59,736 bases of DNA from Paenibacillus phocaeensis (GTDB lineage: Bacteria; Bacillota; Bacilli; Paenibacillales; Paenibacillaceae): NCBI RefSeq assembly GCF_900021165.1, contig NZ_FCOQ01000018.1, forward strand, positions 585,548-645,283, read 5' to 3'. Made by a program: the position numbers and the translations under genes. Shown in pieces: positions 1-9,092 of the stretch (its first letter is position 1; each line of letters begins with the position of its first letter). Below the pieces are notes generated by a model. It saw only the letters and a list, made by a program, of their open reading frames with translations, ran no database searches and was not told the origin of the DNA.

Positions 1-386
1 CGCGTCATCGGCTTGTCTGGATCTACGGCGGCATCCAGATCAAACCCGTTGTTTTGAGCGATGACGAACGCAGGGGCATACCAAGCCCCATCCTTGACGT
101 TGGTGAAAGAATCGCCGGCTCCCTTGGCGGCCTCCGTCTTCAGTTCCAGTCCCAGCAGGTTGACGATAAGCTGGATGCCTTGGCTGGTGGTCAATTGGTC
201 GTCCGGCAGGAAGCTGTCGGTATTTACACCGCGGACGATACCTTTGGCCTGCAGTATGGATATGCTGTCTTTGGCGGCGGAGTGGCTGACGTCCTTAAAG
301 GAGGCGGCAGCCGCGAAGCTCTCTCCGGCAAGCGACAGACTCAACATGGCGGCAGCAGACAACAGGGTTAGATTACGTTTGAACAA
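1..386 (-). CDS. SLH-domain secreted protein (N-terminal part)
   Basis: The gene runs off the left edge, so only its first ~128 residues are seen. It opens with a TTG codon preceded by an AGGTGAT ribosome site and a signal peptide (MFKRNLTLLSAAMLSLSLAG, then ESFAAAA). The next stretch matches an S-layer homology repeat: FKDVSHSAAKDSI, then ILQAKGIVRGV, FLPDDQLTTSQGIQLIVNLLG. SLH repeats bind pyruvylated secondary cell-wall polymer and anchor exported proteins. A second repeat seems to begin at FTNVKDGAWYAPAFV. What is anchored lies outside the window. Confidence 0.8.
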   Translation of the reverse strand, partial: MFKRNLTLLSAAAMLSLSLAGESFAAAASFKDVSHSAAKDSISILQAKGIVRGVNTDSFLPDDQLTTSQGIQLIVNLLGLELKTEAAKGAGDSFTNVKDGAWYAPAFVIAQNNGFDLDAAVDPDKPMT

Positions 387-457
387 GGGGATCACCTCTG
401 TCTTGTTATTATTGACAATTACTAGACGGAGGTTGGATGTGAATGTTGCAGTGAACC

Positions 458-655
458 TTATGATTTTCCAAATGGAATAATTCTCGTCACGTGATTAATT
501 TCATCTAGCCGAACCCAGACCGCTCCTTCTGTCGTCCGCAGCTGTACCTGGTCTGTTGCGGAACCCCATTTGGGCAGCCCGGTCATCATTTGCCCGTTAT
601 GCAGTTGAATAACTACCTGATGGCCGAGCGTGACCGCCATTTTTAATTCATGCAT
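458..655 (-). CDS. Small conserved-type hypothetical protein, 65 aa
   Basis: A 65-residue protein predicted to be mostly beta strand (VTLGHQVVIQLHNGQMMTG, then GAVWVRLDEINHVTRI). It has no signal peptide or membrane segment. The layout of alternating strands with a GQMMTG turn recalls small Sm-like or SH3-like barrels, but I cannot place it in a named family. An AAAGGTGAGG ribosome site lies about 10 nt upstream of the ATG. It reads in the same direction as the SLH gene, 71 nt away, and may share its transcript. Confidence 0.6.
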   Translation of the reverse strand: MHELKMAVTLGHQVVIQLHNGQMMTGLPKWGSATDQVQLRTTEGAVWVRLDEINHVTRIIPFGKS

Positions 656-772
656 GAAACTAAATCCTCACCTTTCCTGAGATTCAAGCCGATCGGTTGA
701 TCCTTGATACCCTTAACTTACCATAAATCACATTCTTATAGTTTATCGGATGGGAGGAGGTTCGATTTTGGG

Positions 773-801
773 TTGAAATTGATGCGAGTTCTGTATATAA
801 T
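773..801 (+). promoter_or_regulatory. Promoter of tRNA-Leu
   Basis: TTGAAA (773-778), a 17-nt spacer, then TATAAT (796-801). Transcription would start near 808, about 22 nt before the mature tRNA. Confidence 0.75.
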
Positions 802-829
802 CATAAATACGGGATTTTTCTGATGATGT

Positions 830-915
830 GCCGGGGTGGCGGAATAGGCAGACGCACAGGACTTAAAATCCTGCGGTTGGTGACAACCGTACCGGTTCGA
901 GCCCGGTCCTCGGCA
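830..915 (+). tRNA. tRNA-Leu (anticodon UAA)
   Basis: 86-nt class II tRNA. The acceptor arm GCCGGGG pairs with CCTCGGC (one G-U), discriminator A, no encoded CCA. The anticodon arm is CAGGA-CTTAAAA-TCCTG with TAA at the anticodon. The long variable arm (CGGTTGGTGACAACCG) and T-loop GTTCGAGC are typical of leucine tRNAs. A consensus promoter lies upstream and an intrinsic terminator 12 nt downstream, so it is a monocistronic gene. Confidence 0.97.
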
Positions 916-927
916 TTCAGTTCGGAA

Positions 928-962
928 AGAGCGTATTCGTTAGACGAATGCGCTCTTTTTTT
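928..962 (+). terminator. Intrinsic terminator of tRNA-Leu
   Basis: 13-bp stem (AGAGCGTATTCGT with ACGAATGCGCTCT, loop TAG) followed by a run of seven T. Confidence 0.9.
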
Positions 963-1085
963 ATAGGACAAAGGGATTATTTTCCTGAGAAAAGGTTACG
1001 AAATATCTCCTAAATGTCGATATAAAACGCAGAGGGCTGGAAAAGGGTTCCGGTAATTCAGCAATGAGACAAAGGAGAGGAATCA

Positions 1086-3368
1086 ATGATTGCGAACAGG
1101 AAAGTGACGTATTGGATGCTCGTTATGACGCTGCTCCTTTCGGTGATGGCTCCGACAGGCGTGTTTGCCGCGGCTGGGGACATCAACTCGATCAAAATCG
1201 ATGGGGAAAATACGACGATCGAGCTTGGGGTAGGCAAGACGAAACAACTCAAAGTAAATGCATCCGTTGAAGGTACCAGTTCAACCAAAGATGTGACTAC
1301 AACCGTAGTCTGGGCAACCTCCGACGAGAGCGTTGTTAAGGTTGAAGAAGGATTGGTGACTGCGCTCAAGAGCGGAACCGCCACCGTCACGGCCTCTTAT
1401 AATAATGCCACGACCCATGTCGGTGCCAAATCCTCAATCACCTTTAAGGTTACAGATACATACACCAAATTAACTTTGGATTACAAACTGGACGGGAAAT
1501 ACAGCCTGGACAGTTCCGCATCGGATCTAACCGTTACGGCCAAGGCGAAGGTGGACAATGCATCGATTGATCCGAAAGATGTGACAGAGGATGCGGATTG
1601 GACCTCCTCCAATGAAGGGGTGCTGACCATTGAGAAGGGCCAGATTACATTAAACGGTTCGGGGGAAGCCACAATTACGGCCAAGTATGCCGGATTGACC
1701 GCTTCTTTTAAAGCAAAGGTCACTTCGCCGTATTCCGGATTGAAATTGTATCAGGTCCATTCGAACTCGTCCGAAGATGAAATCGGGGAGAAGGAAGACC
1801 TCGAGCTGATCTTGGCGGACAAGGAAGTGAAACTTAGGGCCAAGACGATGTTGGCCAGCGGTTCCAACAGCACCAGCGATGTTACGGATAAAGCCGCCTG
1901 GGCTTCTAGCGATAATGGCGTAGCTACCGTGGAAGACGGAGTCGTCAAGATCGTGTCGACGGGGAAAGCGACGATCACAGCCACTTATCTGGGTACACAA
2001 GTCAAAGTGGATCTTTATGTGCGCGCTCCCTATGAGACGATCCTGTTGACGCCGTCCGGCGATCAAACGCTGTTTGTTGCGGAAACGCTGTCCGCAAGTG
2101 CCGGCGTGAGAGAAACAGCGAATGTGACGACGCCGGTAAAGGCAGAGTGGTCTTCTTCGAATAAATTAATCGCCACCGTGGACGAAAATGGTTTGATTTC
2201 CGCCAAAGCGACGGGATCAACTACGATTAAAGCCAGCTACCAGGGGGTAAGCAAGAGCTTCAAGTTAACCGTGCTTCCTACGGTGACTAAGCTTGAAGTT
2301 GAGAAGGAGCAGCTCGATATCTATCGCGGAGGCTCGGCAAGCTTGCCGAAGGTGACGGGCACGAAGCTGGATGGGGAAACCATCGATCTCAGCGATGCCA
2401 TCACCTGGACTTCGAATCATGAAGACATCGCGGTAGTGGAAGATGGGAAGATCGTAACCAAGGATTTGGATGACACGGTTGTATCCACGGAAGTTACGCT
2501 AACCGGGAAGCTTGCTGAAGCCGGGACTGGACTGACACCCAATGCGAACTTCCCGATTCGGGGAACAACGGTCACGGTTAAAGTGAGCGTGAAGGAGAAG
2601 GTATTGACCTTGCTTGCTTCGCAAAATTCGATGAGCATCGTCATCGGGGAGGAAACCGCGCTGCCGCAAGTCACGGCCGTCTTCGAGAACGGGATGGAGC
2701 AGTTGAACCCAACCGGCGTGGAATGGACGGTATCGGGTTCCAATGCGGTGCTGAAGACGACGGCGAACGGGAAGAAGCTTAAAGGTCTCAGCAAAGGCTC
2801 GGCATCGTTGAAGGCGACCTATGAGAACAAAACCGTCAGTTTATCGGTTACCATCGAACCGAAGATTTCCCGAATTGTCGTGGAGCCGCAATCGATTGAG
2901 CTGAATATCAAGAAATCGAAATCGATCAAGGTTACCGGCTATTATACAGATGGCAAGAAGATAACCCTTTCCTCCAAAATGGGTTGGGTTTCCTCCGATG
3001 AGAAGGTCGCCACGGTGTCTTCCTCTTCGGTGAAGGCCGTTGCGGAAGGCTCGGCAACGTTAACCGGTTCTTATCAGGGCCAAACGGTAACCGTGAAGGT
3101 GAAAGTAATTCCGAAGCTGATGAAGCTGGAGGTCAGCGAGAAAAGACTGCAGATGGCTCCGGGATCGGCCAAAACGCTCGTGCTTACGGCAACTTATGAC
3201 ACCGGCAAGGTAGAGACGGTCACGGGCAGCGCCACTTGGACCAGTTCGAAAACCAGCGTTGCCAAAGTGTCGGCCGGCAAGATCGAAGCGATAGCGAAAG
3301 GCTCGGCTTCTGTCAAAGCGAAATATGGCGGCAAGTCGGTGTCGGTTAGCGTTTCGGTCAAACCATAA
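1086..3368 (+). CDS. Secreted protein with eight BIG2 Ig-like repeats
   Basis: 760 residues: a signal peptide (residues 1-29, cleavage near VFA-AAG), then eight consecutive bacterial Ig-like group 2 (BIG2) repeats of about 80-95 residues. Each follows the pattern 'I.I.G....L..G.t..L.a.a', then 'v.W.SSd..VAtVe.G.vta...G.atItA.y.g'. The copies start near residues 35, 127, 215, 310, 400, 503, 592 and 677. BIG2 modules are found in surface adhesins and as spacers in exported enzymes. There is no catalytic module, cell-wall sorting motif or SLH domain, so the protein is either secreted or held by other means. AAAGGAGAGG precedes the ATG. Repeats are diverged from each other at DNA level, so the array is old. 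Confidence 0.9.
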   Translation: MIANRKVTYWMLVMTLLLSVMAPTGVFAAAGDINSIKIDGENTTIELGVGKTKQLKVNASVEGTSSTKDVTTTVVWATSDESVVKVEEGLVTALKSGTATVTASYNNATTHVGAKSSITFKVTDTYTKLTLDYKLDGKYSLDSSASDLTVTAKAKVDNASIDPKDVTEDADWTSSNEGVLTIEKGQITLNGSGEATITAKYAGLTASFKAKVTSPYSGLKLYQVHSNSSEDEIGEKEDLELILADKEVKLRAKTMLASGSNSTSDVTDKAAWASSDNGVATVEDGVVKIVSTGKATITATYLGTQVKVDLYVRAPYETILLTPSGDQTLFVAETLSASAGVRETANVTTPVKAEWSSSNKLIATVDENGLISAKATGSTTIKASYQGVSKSFKLTVLPTVTKLEVEKEQLDIYRGGSASLPKVTGTKLDGETIDLSDAITWTSNHEDIAVVEDGKIVTKDLDDTVVSTEVTLTGKLAEAGTGLTPNANFPIRGTTVTVKVSVKEKVLTLLASQNSMSIVIGEETALPQVTAVFENGMEQLNPTGVEWTVSGSNAVLKTTANGKKLKGLSKGSASLKATYENKTVSLSVTIEPKISRIVVEPQSIELNIKKSKSIKVTGYYTDGKKITLSSKMGWVSSDEKVATVSSSSVKAVAEGSATLTGSYQGQTVTVKVKVIPKLMKLEVSEKRLQMAPGSAKTLVLTATYDTGKVETVTGSATWTSSKTSVAKVSAGKIEAIAKGSASVKAKYGGKSVSVSVSVKP

Positions 3369-3382
3369 GCTCTGGAATAGGG

Positions 3383-3414
3383 AGTCTGCCTGAAGGAAGG
3401 CAGGCTCTTTTTTC
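3383..3414 (+). terminator. Intrinsic terminator after BIG2 gene
   Basis: Stem GAGTCTGCCT / AGGCAGGCTC with loop GAAGGA, followed by six T. Confidence 0.88.
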
Positions 3415-3498
3415 TTGGAGTTAGCAAGTTTTGGTTGATTTCAACGTGGAGTATCCCCTATAATTAGAACAAATGTTCTGGGAAGAGGACTATCATCT

Positions 3499-4410
3499 AT
3501 GATTACACAGAAGACAAGATGGACGTTCGTTTGGAGTTTCTTGCTTGGGTTAGGCGTACTCCTAACGGGCTGCACGCTGGAGAGCTGGGACCCGGTCGGG
3601 GGACCCTCGGCCGAGAACGCCGCATGGACTTCCGAAGTGCAGGGAGAAGGTCAACTCCGGGTGATCTACCTGGATGTCGGGCAAGGCGCTTCACAGTTGC
3701 TGATCTGCCCCTCCGGGCGCACGATGCTGATTGATGCCGGCAACAATGACAAGGAAGAGGAGATGCTGCATTACCTGCAGGCCTATGGGGTCAGCCGCCT
3801 GGATCTCGTGATCGGCACGCATCCCGATGCGGATCATATCGGCGGGCTGGATCGGGTGATCGACCGCTTGGATATCGGCGAAATATATATGCCGAAGATT
3901 CAGTCCAATACGAAGACGTTTGAGTCGCTTTTGAACTCCATTCGCCGCAAAGGGCTGAAGGTCAAGACCGCCAAAGCGGGACGCGAGCTGGCTTGGGACG
4001 AGCAGGTTCAAGTGAAGATGCTGGCCCCGGTTGCGGAGACAGACGACAACAACAACATGAGCGTGGTGATGAAGGTGACGTATGGCAAGACGTCCTTTCT
4101 GTTAACCGGAGATGCGGAGGCGGAAAGCGAGCGGGCGATGCTTGAATCGGGGGCGAACCTCAGTGCCGATGTTCTGCTGGTGGGGCACCATGGTTCGAAA
4201 TCGTCGACCACGGCGCGGTTCCTGAACGCGGTGAAGCCAAAGTACGCGGTGATCCAGGTTGGCGACAACTCCTATGGACATCCGACGAAGACCGTACTGG
4301 ATCGGCTGGCCAAGCAGCAGGTGAAGGTGTATCGCAATGATCTGCATGGAACTGTGGAAATTTCCAGCGACGGCGGAGGGTATCAAATTACGACGGAAAG
4401 GCCGGGGTGA
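3499..4410 (+). CDS. ComEC/Rec2-like metallo-beta-lactamase-fold lipoprotein
   Basis: 303 residues. The N-terminus is a lipoprotein signal with lipobox LLTGC, so Cys25 would be lipidated and the enzyme exported. The body is a metallo-beta-lactamase fold like the detached C-terminal domain of ComEC: VIYLDVGQG, the metal motif THPDADHIGG (His108, Asp110, Asp112, His113), LLTGDAEAE and VGHHGSKSSTT. Proteins of this family are probably nucleases or phosphodiesterases acting outside the membrane; the substrate here is unknown. It ends overlapping the next gene by 4 nt, so the two are translationally coupled. This is a stand-alone MBL protein and not full ComEC, as no membrane channel domain is present. 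Confidence 0.88.
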   Translation: MITQKTRWTFVWSFLLGLGVLLTGCTLESWDPVGGPSAENAAWTSEVQGEGQLRVIYLDVGQGASQLLICPSGRTMLIDAGNNDKEEEMLHYLQAYGVSRLDLVIGTHPDADHIGGLDRVIDRLDIGEIYMPKIQSNTKTFESLLNSIRRKGLKVKTAKAGRELAWDEQVQVKMLAPVAETDDNNNMSVVMKVTYGKTSFLLTGDAEAESERAMLESGANLSADVLLVGHHGSKSSTTARFLNAVKPKYAVIQVGDNSYGHPTKTVLDRLAKQQVKVYRNDLHGTVEISSDGGGYQITTERPG

Positions 4411-4628
4411 AAATGATCCATATCGTGGAGGGTTTTGAAGGGGAAGTCTGTATCCTGGAGTCTGACGGGCACACCCGGAGCATTCCGCGGTCTCAAGTCG
4501 ACCCTTCTGTCAAGCCGGGGGATGTCGTGGAATGGGACGGGGGGAAATGGGTCCCCAACCGGCAGGAGACCGAACGGAGAACCCGTCACATTCGTGCGTT
4601 AATGGAAGAAGTGTGGGAAGAAGAGTAG
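4407..4628 (+). CDS. DUF3006 domain protein
   Basis: 73 residues matching the small DUF3006 family: an all-beta start (IVEGFEGEVCILESDG), SQVDPSVKPGDVVEWDGGKW, then a charged C-terminal helix (QETERRTRHIRALMEEVWEE). The family is regularly encoded directly behind ComEC-like MBL proteins, as it is here (GTGA overlap at 4407-4410), which suggests a partner role for the lipoprotein enzyme. No signal peptide is seen. An alternative ATG start lies at 4413. Molecular function is unknown. Confidence 0.82.
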   Translation: MKMIHIVEGFEGEVCILESDGHTRSIPRSQVDPSVKPGDVVEWDGGKWVPNRQETERRTRHIRALMEEVWEEE

Positions 4629-4659
4629 GGGAGCGTCACGACACTTTCAAGGAGGAATG

Positions 4660-5187
4660 ATGAAGATGTTGATCAGGCCGCAGGCAGGAGAATACGCGAA
4701 GCATTTTGCCCCCTATATTGACGAGGTACCTGAGGGCGATTTGTTAGCCTATCTGGAAAATCAGCCCAAGCTCCTTCGTCAGAAATGGGCTGGCGTCAGC
4801 GAGGAGCAAGCCAACTATCGGTACGCCGAGGGGAAATGGAGCGTGAAGGAAGTGCTGGGGCATATGACCGATACCGAGCGGATCATGAGTTACCGGATGC
4901 TGCGAATCGCTCGAGGGGATTCGACGCCGCTTCCGGGGTTCGAAGAGGAATTGTTCGTCCGCCAAGCCGGGTTTGACCGATTGTCGATAGAGGAGTTGCT
5001 GCGCGGCTTCGAGATCGTGCGGGAAGCGACGCTGGCGTTGGTTCGCCAATTGGACGCCGCCGCCTGGACCCGGATGGGTACTGCCGCCGGAGAACCGGCC
5101 TCCGCCCGATCCTTGGCCTATAATATCGCGGGGCATGCGCAGCATCATGCGCGGATCCTGAACGAACGGTATATGCAAGAAGCCTAA
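4660..5187 (+). CDS. DinB-family four-helix metalloprotein
   Basis: About 175 residues of the DinB_2 superfamily. The three expected metal ligands are present: one His in VKEVLGHMTDTER in the second helix and two in the C-terminal AGHAQHHARIL (HxxxH). KWSVKEVLGHMTDTE and the tail IAGHAQHHARILNERY are the family's conserved blocks. Related proteins include bacillithiol-dependent transferases and DNA-damage-induced proteins; many have no known substrate. AGGAGG sits at 4650-4655; starts at 4657, 4660 or 4666 are possible, and the later ones have better spacing. It is followed by a bidirectional terminator. Confidence 0.85.
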   Translation: MKMLIRPQAGEYAKHFAPYIDEVPEGDLLAYLENQPKLLRQKWAGVSEEQANYRYAEGKWSVKEVLGHMTDTERIMSYRMLRIARGDSTPLPGFEEELFVRQAGFDRLSIEELLRGFEIVREATLALVRQLDAAAWTRMGTAAGEPASARSLAYNIAGHAQHHARILNERYMQEA

Positions 5188-5210
5188 ACGAATCCGCGGG
5201 ATCAACCCAA

Positions 5211-5257
5211 AACGGACGGGAGCAGCCATCTCAAGATGATTGCTCCCGTCCGTTTGT
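5211..5257. terminator. Bidirectional terminator, dinB-like gene / manA
   Basis: 13-bp stem ACGGACGGGAGCA / TGCTCCCGTCCGT between convergent genes, with A-rich left and T-rich right flanks. Confidence 0.85.
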
Positions 5258-5271
5258 TTGCTTGCCGGAGA

Positions 5272-6219
5272 TTATTCGTGGGACATGATCATTTCAAGCT
5301 CTCCGCTTAGGCGGTAAGGGCCAAAGCCGGCAGGCAAAATGAAGTGCTCGCCTTTGGCCAGATCGTAAGTATGGCCGCCCGCCGTAAGCGTACCGCTGCC
5401 TGCAAGTACGCTAAAGATCGTATACTTCTCGTTTGCGGACACCTCGGCTTCGGCGCCGGCAACGTTCCATTTCTCCACCGTAAAGAAGGAATTCGAGACG
5501 AAGGAAGTGACCGTCAAGCCGCCTTTTTGCGTGGTTTCGTAGGTGACAGGCACATAAGCTTGCGGAACGGTAGTAACGTCAATCGCCTTCTCCAGGTGCA
5601 ATTCGCGCGCGTTGCCGTCTTTGTCGCGGCGATCATAGTCATAAACGCGGTAGGTCGTATCCGAGCTTTGCTGCGTTTCGAGCACCACGATGCCTTTGCC
5701 AAGCGCGTGCAGGGTACCGCTGGGAACGTAGAAGAAATCGCCCGGCTTGACCGGCACTTTGGTCAGGAAGCGGTCCCAGTCGCCGTTGTCAATCATCGCA
5801 ACGAGCTCATCCTTCGTCTTCGCCTCATGGCCATAAATGATGACGGCACCGGGTTCGGCATCCACGATGTACCAGCATTCGGTTTTGCCAAGCTCGCCGT
5901 TCTCATGTTGGCCCGCATATTCGTCGTCCGGGTGAACTTGCACGGACAAATCGTCGGAGGCGTCGAGGATCTTCGTCAGCAGCGGGAATACCTTGGACGT
6001 GGAATGAAACAATTCCGGATGCGAGGTCCACAGATCCCCCAGCTTCATGCCTTGGTGCGGTCCATTCTTGACCACGCTTTGTCCGTTCGGATGCGCGGAT
6101 ACGGCCCAACATTCGCCGGTACGATCATTCGGGATATGATAACCGAACAGGTCTCTCAGCTTGGTCCCGCCCCAGATACGCTCTTGAAAAATCGGCTGCA
6201 AAAAAATCGGTTCATTCAT
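5272..6219 (-). CDS. manA: Mannose-6-phosphate isomerase, class I
   Basis: 315 residues, the usual length of the short Bacillus-type ManA. It interconverts mannose-6-phosphate and fructose-6-phosphate in the cytosol. The cupin metal site is visible: VQVHPDDEYA, GKTECWYI and SGTLHALG. IFQERIWGGTKL and GECWAVSAHPNGQS are the N-terminal signature. The gene lies 26 nt downstream of a ROK sugar kinase on the same strand, so kinase and isomerase form one operon for mannose or fructose entry into glycolysis. Confidence 0.95.
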   Translation of the reverse strand: MNEPIFLQPIFQERIWGGTKLRDLFGYHIPNDRTGECWAVSAHPNGQSVVKNGPHQGMKLGDLWTSHPELFHSTSKVFPLLTKILDASDDLSVQVHPDDEYAGQHENGELGKTECWYIVDAEPGAVIIYGHEAKTKDELVAMIDNGDWDRFLTKVPVKPGDFFYVPSGTLHALGKGIVVLETQQSSDTTYRVYDYDRRDKDGNARELHLEKAIDVTTVPQAYVPVTYETTQKGGLTVTSFVSNSFFTVEKWNVAGAEAEVSANEKYTIFSVLAGSGTLTAGGHTYDLAKGEHFILPAGFGPYRLSGELEMIMSHE

Positions 6220-6245
6220 CGTTATCGGACTCCTTTGTCTATGAA

Positions 6246-7160
6246 TCAGTATGGAATATGGACTAAAGCTGCGGCGCCGATCAAGCCGGCATCCTGATGA
6301 AGCGCGGCAGGAACGATTGGCGTCTGCCGGCCCGAAGGGTTTAGCGCATACTTGGACACGTAGTCTCGCACGGCGTTAAACATTGGGGCGCCAACCTGGG
6401 AGACGCCGCCGCCAAGGACGAGCTTCTCCGGATCAAACGTATTGATCAGGGTTACGCAGCCTACGCCAATGTTCTTGAACACCTTGGCCACAAGCTCCTG
6501 AATCGAAGTATGCCCGGCCGCCGCCAGATTGAAAGCTTCCTTCGAGGAGACTTCGCGGCCGAGCAGGGCCGAGGCTTGTCTGGCGACCGCCGTGCCGGAG
6601 GCCACGTATTCCCAGCAGCCTTGCTGGCCGCATACGCAGGTGCCGGCGGAAGGGTCAACGACGAAATGCCCGACATCGCCGGCATTGCCAGTAGCGCCGG
6701 TGATGAGCTTGCCGTGGGAATAGATCCCCGCCCCGATCCCAGTGCTGATCGTGACGAACACGAAATGATCGGCATCCTTGGCGGCCCCAAGCCATTTCTC
6801 GGCCAAGGCGGCAGCGGTGGCATCGTTCTCAAGGCGGATCGGCCGATCAAAATGGCGCGCCAGCGAGGCCACGACGGGGAAGTTCCACCAGCTCCGCAGG
6901 TTCGGCGGCTCTGCGATTTTACCTTCCTTCGTGTTCAGCGGCCCCGGAGCCCCGACCCCGATCCCTACGAGCTCGGATGCTGCAACGCCTTGATCAGCGA
7001 GGATGTCCTGGACTGCGGCAGCCATCCGGTCCACCATGACTTCCGGCGTTACCGTCTGGTCGGTGGGCAAGGATACCTTCGCCTGCACATCCCCTGCGGC
7101 GCTGACCAGGCCGATGGCGGTTTTCGTGCCGCCGATGTCGATACCTATTGCATAACTCAA
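6246..7160 (-). CDS. ROK-family sugar kinase (glucokinase/fructokinase type)
   Basis: 304 residues. The ATP-binding block IDIGGTKT (residues 7-14), the catalytic-region END motif (111-113), and the zinc motif of ROK kinases with His165 and the CxCGxxGCxE cysteines (Cys175, Cys177, Cys182) are all present. ROK kinases phosphorylate glucose, mannose, fructose or N-acetyl sugars; placement just before manA favours a hexose feeding mannose-6-P or fructose-6-P. It is divergent from a LacI-type regulator whose putative operator sits right upstream of this start codon. Sequence alone does not settle the sugar. Confidence 0.9.
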   Translation of the reverse strand: MSYAIGIDIGGTKTAIGLVSAAGDVQAKVSLPTDQTVTPEVMVDRMAAAVQDILADQGVAASELVGIGVGAPGPLNTKEGKIAEPPNLRSWWNFPVVASLARHFDRPIRLENDATAAALAEKWLGAAKDADHFVFVTISTGIGAGIYSHGKLITGATGNAGDVGHFVVDPSAGTCVCGQQGCWEYVASGTAVARQASALLGREVSSKEAFNLAAAGHTSIQELVAKVFKNIGVGCVTLINTFDPEKLVLGGGVSQVGAPMFNAVRDYVSKYALNPSGRQTPIVPAALHQDAGLIGAAALVHIPY

Positions 7161-7180
7161 CGTTCATTCCTCCTGTGGAA

Positions 7181-7199
7181 GTGAAGATCGCTTCATCAC
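7181..7199. promoter_or_regulatory. Candidate LacI-type operator
   Basis: Imperfect palindrome GTGAAGATCGCTTCATCAC (matching arms GTGA..TCAC and GA..TC) between the ROK kinase and its divergent LacI regulator. A TTGACA (7209-7214), 18-nt spacer, TAGGAT (7233-7238) promoter candidate for the regulator gene is adjacent. Assignment is by position only. Confidence 0.4.
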
Positions 7200-7277
7200 T
7201 TGACAAACTTGACAAAACTATGATTTGTAAAGTAGGATGTAGGCTAAGTGTAGCATGTTTCGAAAGGAATGAAAAGA

Positions 7278-8303
7278 ATGGGCCGCAAAAAGAAGATATC
7301 CATGCAGGATATTGCCGACCAGCTCCAGATCTCTAAAAATGCGGTATCGCTTGCGCTGATGAACAAGAAGGGCGTCAGCGAAGAGATGCGCCGGCTCGTG
7401 CATCAAACCGCCCGGGAAATGGGGTACGGTCCTTATGCGCCCCAAGACCGCAGCAAGGCGAACATTCTGGTGCTCGTTCCCGAGCGAATTATGAGTTATC
7501 AGGATAATGACCACTTTCAATTTTTTCACGATATGATCTGGGGATTGGAGCGTTGCGCACGCAAAAAAGGCCTTAACGCCGTCATCATCCCTCTTGACCG
7601 GGAGACGGAAGCCGCACGTTCGCTGCCCGGACCGTTTACCGATATTCCGTATCGGGGCGTAATCCTGTTCGGGATTATCGACCGGGCATATGCCGAGCGT
7701 GTCTGGGAATTGGATACGCCGCTTGTGCTGATGGATTCCTATTACCGGGACCTGCCTTGTCCGGCGGTGACTTCCGCCAATCTGGAGGGGGCTCATACCG
7801 CTGTTGCCCATTTGATTCAAGCCGGGCACCGGCAAATTGGGTTTATCGGGCCGACGAACCTGTCGACCAGTCATGAGGAGCGCTGGTTCGGGTATCAGAA
7901 AGCGATGAAGGAGCATGGGATGGCCATCCGGGGGGCGGACTGTCTGACCACCTCTCGGGGGTACGACTATACTGCGGCGGAGCTTGCGGCATTTATGGAC
8001 GGGCTGGAGGAATGGCCAACGGCATTCTTCTGCAGCAATGACCGGATCGCTTATTTACTGGCCGGCCTGCTGAAGGAGCGAAACAAGCGGTTGCCGGAGG
8101 ACGTATCCATCGCGGGGTTTGATGATTTGCCCTACGTCAACAGCGAGGGGTTAAACATGACGACGATGCGGGTGGAGAAGGAGCGCATGTGCGATGCGGC
8201 GATTCAACTGCTGCTGTCAGACCTCGGCCGAGCCCGGGAAGCGATTCACTGGCAGGTCCGGCCGACGCTAGTGGTGCGCGAGTCCGTCGCCTTGAGGTCG
8301 TGA
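7278..8303 (+). CDS. LacI-family transcriptional regulator
   Basis: About 341 residues: an N-terminal LacI helix-turn-helix (ISMQDIADQLQISKNAVS), hinge, and a periplasmic-binding-protein-like effector domain with the family blocks HRQIGFIGP, FFCSNDRIAYLL and PEDVSIAGFDDLPYV. The ATG at 7278 is preferred over 7269, because AAAGGA at 7263 is spaced correctly only for the later one. Divergent from the ROK kinase-manA operon, it most likely represses that operon and itself in response to a sugar. The helix-turn-helix has ALMNKKG where most LacI members have a longer VLNG hinge entry, so it is a divergent subgroup. Confidence 0.88.
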   Translation: MGRKKKISMQDIADQLQISKNAVSLALMNKKGVSEEMRRLVHQTAREMGYGPYAPQDRSKANILVLVPERIMSYQDNDHFQFFHDMIWGLERCARKKGLNAVIIPLDRETEAARSLPGPFTDIPYRGVILFGIIDRAYAERVWELDTPLVLMDSYYRDLPCPAVTSANLEGAHTAVAHLIQAGHRQIGFIGPTNLSTSHEERWFGYQKAMKEHGMAIRGADCLTTSRGYDYTAAELAAFMDGLEEWPTAFFCSNDRIAYLLAGLLKERNKRLPEDVSIAGFDDLPYVNSEGLNMTTMRVEKERMCDAAIQLLLSDLGRAREAIHWQVRPTLVVRESVALRS

Positions 8304-8343
8304 GGAGACGGAAATGGGCATGAAGCCCGTGTTGGATGAAAAA

Positions 8344-8390
8344 AAGGGTGCCCCGAGGATCGGTTAGCCGGTCCGTCGGGACACCCTTCT
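8344..8390. terminator. Bidirectional terminator, lacI-like / sodA
   Basis: Stem AAGGGTGCCCCGA / TCGGGACACCCTT between two convergent genes. Confidence 0.82.
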
Positions 8391-8422
8391 TCGCGATGCA
8401 GGTGTGTTGCCTGCACCCCAGA

Positions 8423-9040
8423 TTATTTGTTCAGTGCTGCCTCGTAACGTTTCTCCACTTCGGACCAGTTGATCACGTTGAAGAAAGCGGCGATGTAGTC
8501 TGGACGTTTGTTTTGATATTTCAGGTAGTAGGCATGCTCCCATACGTCCAGGCCAAGGATTGGCGTTTTGCCTTCCATGATTGGCGAATCTTGGTTAGGC
8601 AAGCTGTAGACGGACAATTTGCCGTTAGCGTCTACGGCCAGGAACGCCCAACCGCTGCCGAAACGGGTTGTGGCTGCTTTGGAGAAGTCTTCCTTGAATT
8701 TGTCAAAGCCGCCGAGTTCGCTGTTGATTGCTTCAGCCAGTTTGCCGGAAGGTTGACCGCCGCCGTTCGGGCCGATCGTTTCCCAGAACAGGGAGTGGTT
8801 GGCATGGCCGCCGCCGTTGTTGCGAACGGCGGTGCGGATGCTTTCCGGTACGCTGTCCAGATCGGCAATCAGCTCTTCCACCGATTTAGATTGCAGTTCA
8901 GGAGCGGATTCCAGAGCTGCGTTCAAGTTCGTAACGTACGTATTATGGTGACGATCATGGTGAATCATCATCGTTGTTTCATCGATATGAGGCTCAAGTG
9001 CGTTGTTCGGGTAAGGCAAAGCAGGTAATTGATGTGCCAT
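8423..9040 (-). CDS. sodA: Superoxide dismutase (Mn/Fe family)
   Basis: 205 residues, full length. It dismutates superoxide to peroxide and oxygen in the cytosol. The metal ligands are His27 (MIHHDRHH), His82 ([10 protein letters not shown]), Asp165 and His169 (DVWEHAYY). [10 protein letters not shown] and the Gln-free [10 protein letters not shown] context resemble Bacillus Mn-SodA. The gene is monocistronic, with its own promoter and a shared terminator. Confidence 0.97.
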   Translation of the reverse strand: MAHQLPALPYPNNALEPHIDETTMMIHHDRHHNTYVTNLNAALESAPELQSKSVEELIADLDSVPESIRTAVRNNGGGHANHSLFWETIGPNGGGQPSGKLAEAINSELGGFDKFKEDFSKAATTRFGSGWAFLAVDANGKLSVYSLPNQDSPIMEGKTPILGLDVWEHAYYLKYQNKRPDYIAAFFNVINWSEVEKRYEAALNK

Positions 9041-9092
9041 TTCGAATCATTCCTTTCTTCTCCAATATGTAATAGTAATTCCGACAAAACTA

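Noticed and set aside
61..480. Two plus-strand frames at the left edge
   Set aside because: Antisense of the SLH-domain gene, whose minus-strand frame has a signal peptide, ribosome site and family match.
5344..6297. 317-codon plus-strand open frame
   Set aside because: Antisense to manA and into the ROK gene; composition is not protein-like.
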